64,000 bases of DNA, from the NCBI RefSeq assembly GCF_000204055.1, contig NW_006768779.1, forward strand, positions 648,350 to 712,349, written 5' to 3'. Origin of the DNA: Melampsora larici-populina 98AG31. Its lineage: Eukaryota; Basidiomycota; Pucciniomycetes; Pucciniales; Melampsoraceae. Below the pieces are notes generated by a model, which saw nothing but the letters and a program-made list of their open reading frames with translations, did no database searches and was not told the DNA's origin. Made by a program: the position numbers and the translations under genes. Below, piece by piece: positions 53,754 through 64,000 of this stretch (position 1 is its first letter; each line of letters opens with the position of its first letter).

Positions 53754-54582
53754 ATGATGAATGGCTCAATGCGATCTCTTATACGTCTTCGGCCAATCTC
53801 ATCCCGATCTAACCTTTACCTTCAACGACCAATCTTACCATTAATCTATCCAAGCACTCGTTCATCTCATCATCGTTTTTTCTCTTCGGCTTCCCAACAC
53901 CCAACGGATGAACCACCGGCTGGAATATTCGGAAAAGTAAAGCAACTCACAAAGCAATATGGCAGTGCAGCCTTGGTGATTTATGGAGTACTCAGTGCGG
54001 TGGATTTTGGGTCAGTTCTTTTTTCTTGATCGGAATTGCCAGGAAAGGTCGATCAATGATTTTCTTGATTGCCTGATAAAAATATTCACTACAAAATTGA
54101 ATAATCCTTACACTGATATCTGTTTTTGTGTGAAATCTGCTGTGATGATGACGAAAAAAATTAGTTTTTCATTTGTAACGATATATTTGATCGGAGCGGA
54201 ACATGTTAGGCAGGTTGAGGACTGGGTTTTGGAACAGTTACATTGGAAAAGAGAATCACATTCTACTGAATCAACTACCTCCTCAGAGGCAGAAGTTGCC
54301 CAAAAAAGTAACTCGAATGATGCAGATGATCAAACTCCCGGTTCATCAGGTCAAGTTCAAAGTCTTCTCTGGACGACAGCTATAGTGGCTTACACGTTTC
54401 ATAAGACGGTACTATTGCCAGTTCGAGTTGGTCTCACCGGTAGGTAGATTTCGTCTTATCATCATAAGATTCAAATCCTTAGCTGAAAGTTATCTTTGAA
54501 TATCGTAGCTTGGTTAACACCACCAATAATTAGGACATTGCGTAAGCGAGGTTGGAACGTTGGTAAAAATTTGAAATCATAA
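53754..54582 (+). CDS. FAM210/DUF1279 mitochondrial membrane protein
   Basis: Exons 53754-54010, 54165-54439 and 54509-54582 join in phase; 201 residues. The presequence is rich in Arg and Ser (RSLIRLRPISSRSN...RFFSSA). The DUF1279 signature follows: LTKQYGSAALVIYGVLSAVDFG (in two runs), then after splice 1 FSFVTIYLIGAEHV, an acidic insert (about 45 residues, Ser/Glu/Asp), and the second helix TTAIVAYTFHKTVLLPVRVG. After splice 2 comes AWLTPPIIRTLRKRGW. FAM210-type proteins sit in the mitochondrial inner membrane; human FAM210A supports mitochondrial translation, while a role in fungi (Nat2-like) is little known. The two DUF1279 helices being completed by the splices strongly supports the model. 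Confidence 0.88.
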
Positions 54583-55515
54583 TCAATCAAAAAAAAAGCA
54601 TTCTTATCCTTTCTCAAGGACGGTCAAAGTTTGAACGACTCAAGCAGGAAAAGTTCAAAATTTTGATGAAAACTGCTGGCAACTTGAAAGTATTCTTGCT
54701 ATACTCTGGCATATCGCCTACCTCTCCAATAATACAAGTAAACCCGGACTCACATGATAGTCTTCAGAGAGTTATTTTGAGTCAATTTTTTACACTAGCT
54801 CCACTGATCAGCTGTTCAAGATCAGTCTTGGACTATTCATGTACATACTTGGATCAGAAACATGGCAGGAAAAGGCCTACACATAAGCCTGACAAAAAGA
54901 TTAGAACCATTTTTTTCACGCGCGTTGAGAGCTTGCATTCAAGTTCAAAAGGATGACACAAAAGTACTGTTGAATAAACTATCTGCATGGTATCTAACCT
55001 ACTCTTCAAAGGGTATGGTCTTCAGTCTTTGAATATGTTCTGTGCTCCTATCTGCTCACAGGACCTGTCCAAGAATCACCTTGACTAGACTCGAGCCTGA
55101 AGCCTCATGAAGTGTGTCATCATGATCATTGTTCATAACCAGATGCTTCAAGCATTCTGAACATGAAACTGCTACCCTTCCTGATAACAGAAGGATGAGG
55201 ATCACACCTCTGTGCACTGTGATTGTGATGAGTGGGTCATTCCACAGCAATGTCTGAAGAACAAGGTAGTTGAGGGAAGTTGTGTCTAGATGTCCTTTGC
55301 AAAAGTCTGACAAAGAGGGGTAACTGCAAGTAATGATGTATATGCGTTGCAAAGGAGCAATGTGGTGTCTTACTATCACATATTAGTTCATGTTTGGCTT
55401 GGATAAGTCTAGAAATCAGAAAAACATTTTGTCTTTGATGACCTCATAGAGATTTTTCTTTCTCACAGTCCATCTTTCTACAGTTCCAGCGTATCAAATT
55501 TTAGTGCTTCTCTCC
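54583..55515. other. Intergenic, nothing recognised
   Basis: AT-rich DNA between the FAM210-like gene and the second hAT element. Frames of about 100 codons show no features. Confidence 0.45.
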
Positions 55516-55925
55516 CAGCAACAGTGGCACAGCAGCGCTTCGGAGCGCTGAATTGGATTCAGCGCACAGCGCTGCTAGGTTCCGCTGACTAGAACTCAAG
55601 AAATCTCCAGCGAGCCAACAATTTGTACGCTGACTTGAGCTGCGAAGCTTTTCAACGCTGCATAAGAATCTCCGATGTAGCAGCGTAACTGGAATCGGTG
55701 ACGCTTCGCTGCTTCAGCGGCAAAGCGGAGCAAATTGTAGAAAAAAAGTAATGATTGAGGCTCACAAAGGCAAAGTTATTTAAAGAAAGACGAGAAATTA
55801 AAAGGAAACAAATTGAAAGAAAGTATAGAAATAAATAATAAAGAAAACAAAAAGAACCCGAACGTATTTAAAGAGAGTCGAGAAATGAAAAATAACAAAG
55901 ATCAAAATGAAAACAACGTGAACGA

Positions 55926-58900
55926 CTAAGTCTTAGAAGATCCCTGAGCCTGAAGTGACATATGGTATTCCTTGATATAGGTACTGTACTCGGGCATCCT
56001 AGAAGCCTCCATGGACTTCATGAAATCTCCACCGAGAGAGATCCCTTCACGAAGCCAAATGAGAGATGATACGGCCCTTTCGATCGTAATTGCCACCAAG
56101 CTTCCTCGACTCGAAGCACAGACATCGGCAGCAGCCGAGAAGATCCTCTCGGGTGCAGCCGATGATCCAGAGGAAGCTAGATAATCGTGTGCCATTGCGG
56201 CCACCACTGGGTATCGATTACAATGAAGCTGGGAGATAAACATTCAGCTTTGACTGATGAAAGTGATGAAAGGGATCAACAAACCTTCCACCATGCCAGC
56301 GCCGAGTTAGGATCTGCCAGATCATACTCCGGACTTTTCATTCGATCGCGGCCTCCCAAATAGTCTCTCAGCTGGCTGTCGTCTCCTACTTCTTCTTCTT
56401 GCATGTCATTATACACTGCAAATATAGAAGGTTGTTGTTCTTTAGGTGATTCCAATCGACTATCAGACTTGTCATTCAACACTCGATCTTTGCTTGCATA
56501 GGCTGCTTGATATTTCTTGAAATGATTATTAAAGAGAGCCTCCGCTCGAATGGATACTTCTGATGTTTGGCCGAAGAACATGTGAAAGAATCGTAGTCGA
56601 AACGCTGGATGAACTAGGCATGCCATGATTAAAGTCTCACAAAAAAGTGCTTCATCTAAAACTTCCTGTGTCTTTTCTAACATGGCAGCAATCATGGGGT
56701 ACGTGGCATTGGAGATATGTAGTTCTTCAGATCGGGCCTTCAGAGCTTTTCGAAGCTCAACGTACTCGGCTATGACCATGCACCCGGTGGGCTTGTCACC
56801 TTCCATCCGTTTGGTGACATCAAGAAACGGCTGAAAGAGAGAGATCAATACAATTGATGACATATGAATTAAAGATCAAACAACTTACTTTAAGCTCAGC
56901 ATTGAGATTTTGTATTTGAGCCCATTCTGATGGGGTTACAGTCAATTCATGGAAATAGCCGTATGGCTTTCCATTCTTGCAAGGGCGTCGGTTCTTGGTG
57001 TGAACTCGAGCCAGGTCATCCTTCAGAAGTTGATCTATAACCTAAGAGTTCAGAAATTGTCAAACATTGAAACTTATGATATAAGAGTATGTTCTTCAAT
57101 GTGGAACTTACATCACGGGCTACCCAAGCTTTCTGTCGGCTTATGTATTTGATATTCCACCGAATTCCGTAGGCTGCGATAAGAGATTCCACCTTCAAAT
57201 CTAAGCTGATCTTGATGCGATCAAACTCTTTTCGCCACGCTGAAGACCGGGTGATCCGGCGAGTGATAAAGTTGATCTTGAAATGAATCGAGTAAAGAGG
57301 TGTCAAACACAAGAAATGTACGATAAGTATAATAATTAAGATTATCATAATATAATAACATACCTTTGCTAGAAGTGCTTCAAGCTTGTTTGCTTCGCGG
57401 CGATGAGTAGGTTGTACTTCCTGTTCAAGCAATAGGATAGGATCATCGGCTTCTTCGGCATCGGCAGAGTCCCACTCAGCTTCTTCAAATGCAGCTGTAT
57501 CAGGAGCACCATCATCTTCCTCCCGTTCGGCAAGTTCCTGAAGGCTAGCTTCAGTTTCGAATTCATCCACCAATGGGGGTTGAGGTACGTCGGGTACCTC
57601 AGCTACAGGTCCAACATCATTACAATCCAAGGTATGTTCTTCATCTTCTTCTTCAATGGTGTCAGTACGGACATCAGGGAAATGACCACGCATCACCGAC
57701 TTTGTTTTCCTAGGAGGAGGAGTCTTGAGACCAAGCGCTGCGAGACCCGCTCCAACAATCAATGCCATCTTGTGGCAAAAGCAGTATATGTGCATCGTAT
57801 GTGGATCCCAGGTGTAATCTGAAATGTTGTCCTGTTCGAGAAACTGGGCATGCATTTCCCTAGCCATTGTGTTGTTGTTAGACCCCAAATCGGTGGTCTG
57901 GCAAAGAAGGTGGATAAAACGATGCAGGTAAGTTGAAAGTAAACAAAAGATGATTTGTTTATGATGTGATATATAAGAGGAGATACTCATCTTAGTAACT
58001 AAACCACGCTTCACAAACACATTGACCATTGGCTCGGCAAGCCATTTTCCTTTGTGTTGCCAAGCCACAAGCTTTAGGGTAAGGTGCCGACATTTAAATT
58101 CCCATTCATTGTTGATGAAGGTGATTGCACCACCAATGAAACCGTGGCGATTACCCTTCGTAGTCCAAACATCTTGTTGAAGGCAAAACTTGCTCTTCAA
58201 GTTCTAGATTTCAATGTGAGTCATTAGCGTTCTTGAGTGTTTGTCTTTAATTTGAGGGCTGAACTAACCTTGAGCTCCTCAAAAACAACCTTCTTCATCG
58301 AGAGGTTCAATCGTTTGGCTTCTTCTGAAGCCCAGCGTCGACCATACAAACGAGCATCCGGCCGTAGATATTGAACTGCTGCTCGTAGCCACGCATTGTT
58401 CATCCGAGACCAAGGCAGTGCTTGGCGGACAATCCAAATGCACATCATTTGATTGAAGGTGATGTTATCGAATTTCACCTTTTGTCCTACAGTTACATAT
58501 GATGATAAACTCCCAGGTTGATTCTTCTTGGCGATTTCATTCTGATGTTCAACCTCGGCCACCAACAGAGGCACCTGGAGTCCAGATCGTTTAGCTTTCT
58601 CTCAACCAGGACACCCAGTCTTGGACCGGCCAGGCTTTGTGTGCCCATCTCGGTGGGTCTTGAGGTTTGATGTTAAGTTGCTCGCACTGACCCGAACAAT
58701 TGCTGGGTTATTCTTGTCAGGCGCACACCACGTACATGGGTATGAAAGCGGAGGAAGGTCCGGATTCTGAAAATAAATCATACATAAGATATCATATCTT
58801 GAAACATGATATACGGGACAGAACTGCACACATCAGTCTTTTTACGGGTTGGTTCCCCATAATAAGCAAGCAGGTCTTCATTTTCTTCCTTAGTTAACCG

Positions 58901-59377
58901 TCTCGATTTAACTTTCTCATTCTCATCGTCCGAATCAGCACGCAGTATTGCTTTTGTAACAAAAGCTGACTCGGTTTCTGCAGACTGTCAAGCAAAAGAT
59001 ACATATCATTCAAATGATACACAATAAATGATTGATACACAAAATCACATACCTGACTCTCCTTGGTGCTCTTCTGTTTTTTCTTTGGCGGTTTTTTATT
59101 TATTTTTATTTTTGTTCACAGCTTTGTTCGATTCCAACTCTGTAGCTGATACGTCGGATTCGTCGATGACAACTGGTCGTTTTGAATTTAACGGAGTCAT
59201 CTCAACAGACAATCGACGTCTCCCATCTGGGCAAGGTGAGACCATTCCCGGGTTCAATGGTGGTTGTCGATTACGCTGAGGGCGACTTGCTGATAACGTT
59301 GTATTGGCATTGGATCCATCTCCACGAGATTCTTGTGCTTGAGATGATTCAAAGGACAGCGTAGATTGAAGAGGCAT
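55926..59377 (-). pseudogene. hAT transposase, frameshift plus in-frame TGA
   Basis: Read on the minus strand from ATG 59377: a Ser/Arg-rich N-terminus; KPPKKKQKSTKES basic patch; a BED zinc finger (YPCTWC ... LKTHRDGH); FNQMMCIWIVRQALPW; KFCLQQDVWTTKGNR; LGSNNNTMAREM; FCHKMALIVGAGLA; acidic spacer; AWVARDV; and the hAT dimerisation domain (DPNSALAWW ... SGSSAAPERIFSAA). Several good introns link these. Two breaks are visible: the A-rich run at about 59086-59112 puts the basic patch out of frame with exon 1, as expected from slippage, and a TGA at 58602-58604 interrupts one frame after the BED finger (one C-to-T step from CGA). Confidence 0.8.
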
Positions 59378-59569
59378 TTCGGGCAAATGGGTAGATTGAC
59401 TCAAATAAAAGTTGTTTGCAGATATTTCAAAATTGAAAAAGTACGACTGTGAAACTTGGAGTACCCAAAGAATCAAGAAGCTCCTCCTTTTGAATGTCCT
59501 ATGGAAGGGGCTAGTTTCAACTATCAACTTTCAAGGTGTAGTCTATTCAGTCCTCGAAAGTTGTCAATA

Positions 59570-60012
59570 CAGTCGTTCTCAGAAATGTTGGAAAAATGCA
59601 AAATCTCGAGCTGAGCTCGGGGTCCGTGCGCTGAGCAGGGACACGCAGATACAAACACTGACAAAAACTTTGATTTTGACAGGTATCTCAAGATGAAAAT
59701 TCGTTTACTTTCCATCATACCTCGATGACCACACACCTATCTTGCCAATGGCCAGGCTAACGGACTGATCTCTTCAGAAAAACGGTGAAAACGTATGATT
59801 TCATGGTTAAGGGATTGTAACACGAGCTGAGGATCAGAGGAAGGATGGCATAGAGAGGACACAAGGGAGTTGAGGTTGGTGAAAGGGACACTGATCTCCA
59901 CTCGACAGCTGCCATGACTTTTCCGTGACACATGTCATGAAAAAGTCACCTCCTCGGGACCACGACCTCAGCTCGAGATGTTGGATTTTTCCAACATTTC
60001 TGAGAACGACTG
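59570..60012. mobile_element. Pogo-type MITE nested in the hAT element
   Basis: 443 bp; ends CAGTCGTTCTCAGAAATG and its complement, with TA on both sides (59568-59569, 60013-60014). The TIRs match over about 30 bp and the inverted similarity reaches about 57 bp. It lies between the transposase start and the right TIR, so it inserted after the hAT element did. Confidence 0.85.
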
Positions 60013-60322
60013 TACATCTTTCAATCTTTTCGACAATTCTATCGACATCTCGTAAGACTCTTGACACCTCTTACCTAATATCTCAAATTCTCACCAAGGC
60101 ATACAGGCGCTGAAATAATCAATTTTTGACCGCTGCACTTGGAAAACGCAGCGGTGAAAATTGGACCTCAAAATCGAGGCACTGAAGCGCTGCTGCATTT
60201 ACGCAACAAGTTGTTTCTAAGCCTGAAGCGTAACTGGACGGCGAGTGCGCTGAACCGCTCCGAAGCGAAGCTTTTCCAGCAGCGCTTCAGCTGCGTGGAG
60301 CGCAGCTGGACCGGTGTTGCTC

Positions 60323-60779
60323 CCAGCCATCATGGACTCAAAAGGCACATCTGACATCAAATCTCATCATTTCGCAGTCTCAAGCACCAAACTCTTGGTC
60401 TGACAAGGTGTACACTCTTCGACGTGAGCTGAGTGCACTGCACAGCAAAACCGGGTAGACAGAACGCAGATAGTCTCTCACTCAAACTTCTTTCCTACAA
60501 TCATCAAAATTTTGTTGAGTTTCAATCATTGCCATACCATCTTCTGCAATCCAGAACTTTTAATCAGCCTCCCAAACTTAGAAGCTAAGTTTCAACAAGA
60601 CAAATCAGCTCATAAGCATGAAATCAAATAAACGTCCTAAACATATCGTAATACAATTAAGCTTTTCACGCATACTAGGCAGAAACAGGTATCTTTACTG
60701 ATATACATCCATATTCGATTCAATGAAACAGAAGAAAATTCCAACGAAAAAAGTTATCCAAGTTTTGAAAACTGGGCCA
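60323..60779. other. Intergenic, nothing recognised
   Basis: 3' flank of the Smr gene; no features found. Confidence 0.45.
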
Positions 60780-61790
60780 TCACATGAGCTGGCAAGAGTC
60801 CTGGTTAGGTCTTTCCAAACGTTGGCTCACATCCTGATCAATCCCTCGGCCAGCCTTGCCTGTTCCCAAGTCGAGTAATAGGACTCCGGCGTTATGAGGA
60901 TCTACATGGATAGCCAAATCATACTTTGTGACCATGTTTTCGATAGCAGGTTTCAACCGCGGTATGTGATGAGCCGAGTGAATTCCTTTGCCAACGATCA
61001 CACGAAGTGTTTTCTGGCCACCTGTCCGTTGTTCTCTTTCGATGAATGATTCGGTGTAAGAGATTGACTCGTGGACGTATAAACCGTGAAGGTCGATTGT
61101 ACCAGGAGGTGAACGTCGATTGGTTTCTGAATGAGATTTTTTTAGTCAGCGCGTAGACCAAATTGAAAGAATATTGATAGCTAAAAAGTGGTATCGTTGT
61201 TTTACCTTTGAAGATCCACGCAGCAGCTTGTTGGTTTAGCTCATTGCGCCGCTGTTGATGATACTTTCCTTGATTGGAAATCTCCTTTGCTTTGCCTTTC
61301 TGTCCAGAGCTATATGCTTGATGAGCATCGTCAAATTTCGATTTCTAGAGCATTGTGGAGGTCAGAAGAGTATTGATTGCATTCGCGTTAGTTTGAAGCC
61401 AAATCTCAAGTCTGATGAGCTGTACACATGAATCAGACAAGCTCTGTAAGGAAAGAATCTCACCATCAAATTGTTCTCTTGAATGGCTTGATTTCTCAAT
61501 GCAACGTAGTGGGGATCAGTTGCGGGAGTCTTGATGTGTGAAATGAAGAATCATGTCCGAAGAAAAGCGCAGGCTTTCAGCATCACACGTTCCACATATC
61601 ACAATATGAGTCGTAGATCCAATCGTAGACTAACCTGACCATGAGATCCGGGAGGGACTTGACCTGGTAGGCCATGTTCACCAGCAGGATCCCATTGATC
61701 GTAGTGAGGTTGAGGCTGATGGGGTTGATGATGTTGTGAGTGTTGACGTCGATCCCACCATCTTTTCAATTTACGAGCACTATCGAAATC
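60780..61790 (-). CDS. DUF1771-Smr domain protein (5' end unresolved)
   Basis: Exons in phase on the minus strand: 61790-61635, 61529-61464, 61344-61206, 61126-60780. The first visible exon encodes DFDSARKLKRWWDRR and a His/Gln/Pro-rich stretch. Next comes DUF1771 (HYVALRNQAIQENNLM, then KSKFDDAHQAYSSGQKGKAK in one exon and QGKYHQQRRNELNQQAAAW). The last exon is an Smr domain: GTIDLHGLYVHE with the D-x-H motif and RVIVGKGIHSAHHIPRLKPA with the GKG-HS motif, then a short tail ending in a stop. Smr domains bind or cut nucleic acids; yeast Cue2 and human N4BP2 relatives act in mRNA surveillance. Upstream exon(s) must lie above 61790 (acceptor aaaag at 61791), perhaps within 61860-62100, but no start could be fixed. 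Confidence 0.85.
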
Positions 61791-64000
61791 CTTTTTGCGA
61801 AGTATATGACAGGATGTTGAACAAGAGATGCGCAAGCATTGATCAGTTTTGGGGTTTCATCTTGATTGGAATCTGACATAAAGAACACGGAACATTACAG
61901 TCTGATGAAGTCCCCTATGTCGAATGCCATCGTATGGGGCGTGAAGATTGGCGTTTGATTGGATGATGACTGGGTGTGAGTTGCAATATGATTGCGGAGC
62001 TTGAATGAAGAAGAAAATGATTTGAAGTTCTGAGTTCGTACAGTGACAGTCCGCTATATGACCCGTGACTGCGTAAGCAGAAGTCAAGTAAGTATTCATC
62101 TTCCGTATTTTTCTAACGATGTTTGAGTTCTGACTTCTCGAGCGGTTTTCGTTGGACCCTCATGAGTCATCCTCAACTGCACAGGCTCATGCCCTCATCC
62201 TCAATTTTTCGCATGGGCTCCTTTCAGGTCGCTCCTTAATAATAAATCCATCGGCTGCTTCAAATTCCAGTGTTTTGTTGGACGCATTGACGCTTTGCCG
62301 TCTCGTGAACCTCCAAGGCTGGATCATTCACATAACATTGAAAAGTGTCAGACTGATGGGCCACTAGCTTTCAGCCTATCAACACCACATTGGCGCAATG
62401 CTCATAACTTTCAGAACAACAATGAAATACTCGGCCATTCTCCTGTCTGAATCAGTAGACGGCCTGAATCTCCTAGTGAAGCTCTGATCACTCATCCGCC
62501 TTTGCAGCATATGTACAAGTTAAATGGCTATTAATATTCTCAACACAAGATTGAATCTATCCGTTGAGTATATACTATACACATTCTAGATTTCCCAGAG
62601 AAAATGGACAGTCTCTAGAATGACGGACGCTGAGCTGATGATTATAATGGCAAGAAGCCATAGGGTATTCCAGACGCTGTCATCAGTTGGTTTTTTCAGA
62701 ATCGAGTTTCTCTAGCAGAAGTCTTAATTTTTTTCTGATAGGGAGTCAAGAGAAGAAATTTCAATCAACAGTTCTCAGCCATTGTCCTCAGATTAATCAG
62801 GCTCATGTTTTATGGATGTGTTCCTTGTTCCATTGAATGAAGACTGTCAAGTAACTTGCATTATTCCTTGAAAATTTATGGCCACTAGGAGCGAGCTTCC
62901 ACAGACGAGAATACGGTTAGGAGTCATTGTGACGTTGCCAGGACAAATGATGTGGGAGCCAGTGTGTCACGCATTATGACAGCATCTTACTATGCTGTTT
63001 ACCTTTTTTGAGAACCATCTCTTTACCTTGCCTTCACAAGGACACATGATTCCCTCAGTTTGATTATATATATGTGGATGATTCAAACTTCATCTTCTCA
63101 CTTTGTATTTCATCCTTCCTCAAAGATTTTAAAAATCTCTTTAAGATATTCTCATGATTTGAGATTTTTGTTTATAATTATCTTTTGATACTTATAAATT
63201 TTGTCCCAACCGCGTCGCCCTCTTGTCTTGTAATTGTTGAGGCCGCCCCGTAGCAGACCCTTTTTGAAGCCTTTGAGACAAATTGCCCATGTACATAACT
63301 ATTCCATTAGGTATACATGATCATCTTGCAATTAGGGCTCTATGCCCCCATTGTGACTAGACTCACACATTGTGAGATTAGCACAGATCACCACAGGCTC
63401 CCAAACCTATTCTCCTGTGATCTATCCACAATAAGCTTTTCAAAAAACAAGCATCTATAACTAACAAAGACTATAGATCAATTGAACATTGAGATGATCA
63501 ATATGTCTCCATGAAGACTGTGATGTTAAACCCCTAACATTGAGAGAGCTCTTTTGAATTCAGTAAGAGGATAATATCAAGTAAAAGGCGGATAAATTAT
63601 GAAGTGTTTTCTGTTGATTTCTAACTCACTCATGAATTTTAGGAACTCAGTAAGCAGGCAACAGAGTCCAGCAAAGCCAATATATGACATATACTGTTGT
63701 TTACTTGTACTATTATCATAGGAGCGGATTGTTTTTGTCAATACACACACCAATATCAGACAAGATTCCTGTTTTTTTTCTGTGTGGGTGACTTGGGTAA
63801 GGTCCCTCTGGCCACGTTCAAAGATATAATGCTTAGCACCTGGAAGGTATATAAGTATCAATTGTCATCAAATTAAGTGATAGCTGAATGGAGGAGATTC
63901 AGTGTTCAAGGCTTACAGCTTTTAAGCAAGCCTTCTGAGCGAAGATAACAGAAGTTGCACAGTTGGACAACAAGTTTGAGAATGGCCTTGATCCTTAGCA
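61791..64000. other. Upstream of the Smr gene; otherwise nothing recognised
   Basis: The left part presumably contains the first exon(s) and promoter of the Smr gene. From 62100 on, frames are short and featureless on both strands, and no TIR pair was found. Confidence 0.4.

Larger units (their letters stand above)
55516..60322 (-). mobile_element. Second hAT transposon, more decayed
   Basis: Imperfect TIRs: CAGCAACAGTGGCACAGC at the left (55516) against GAGCAACACCGGTCCAGC read inward from 60322 (about 17 of the first 24 bases match). Subterminal DNA is crowded with AGCGCTTC/GAAGCG words (55530-55740 and 60125-60310). No 8-bp duplication survives. The transposase gene lies on the minus strand, and a TA-flanked MITE is nested at 59570-60012. 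It is unrelated in TIR and subterminal motif to the hAT at 42083. Confidence 0.8.

Noticed and set aside
55511..60330. 8-bp target duplication for the second hAT element
   Set aside because: Flanking octamers do not match under any of the plausible end positions.
62152..62367. 71-codon plus-strand frame upstream of the Smr gene
   Set aside because: No domain, no splice partners, and length within chance for this region.

Overview
The window looks like nuclear DNA of a basidiomycete, most probably a rust fungus (Pucciniales) or a close relative. The grounds are conserved single-copy eukaryotic genes broken by many short introns (about 60-150 nt, GT...AG, CTAAC/CTGAC-like branch sites), AT-leaning intergenic DNA, a very high load of mixed transposons, and a small cysteine-rich secreted protein. 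The species call is inference; no rRNA, tRNA or marker gene is present to fix it. All splice models were assembled by hand from reading frame and splice signals. Layout: 1-1640 is an AT-rich segment packed with short perfect hairpins, followed by a 238-bp MITE (1641-1878). A three-exon homeodomain transcription factor lies on the minus strand (2999-6058) with a long gene-free upstream region. An apparently intact LINE retrotransposon occupies about 10947-16860 (minus). From 16.9 to 25 kb there is no convincing gene, only hairpin-rich repeats, MITEs and a broken zinc-finger fragment. A nuclear gene for a complex I accessory subunit follows (25142-26077, minus). From 26802 to 33534 lies a complete tyrosine-recombinase (Ngaro/DIRS-type) retrotransposon with the A1-genes-B1-A2-B2 split direct repeats of that order. 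From 33.6 to 38.6 kb there are foldback elements and MITEs. A single-pass membrane protein gene starts at 39982. A complete hAT DNA transposon (42083-46259) has an exact 8-bp target duplication. A secreted cysteine-rich protein gene starts 464 bp beyond it. The right part is gene-rich: TEL2/TELO2 (48608-52231, minus) head-to-head with SDHAF4 (52424, plus), a FAM210/DUF1279 mitochondrial protein (53754-54582), a second, more decayed hAT transposon (about 55516-60322, minus) carrying a nested MITE, and a DUF1771-Smr domain protein (60780 to about 61790+, minus). How the parts relate: four genes point to the mitochondrion or genome upkeep (complex I subunit, SDHAF4, FAM210-like, TEL2). The rest is a transposon landscape with four classes side by side: LINE, tyrosine-recombinase retroelement, hAT, and TA-flanked MITEs of pogo/mariner type. 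The main pattern is that the clearest disabling changes in the hAT and tyrosine-recombinase elements (three TGA codons, a lost RT aspartate and a lost recombinase arginine) can each be explained by one CpG to TpG/CpA transition, while the LINE remains open throughout.
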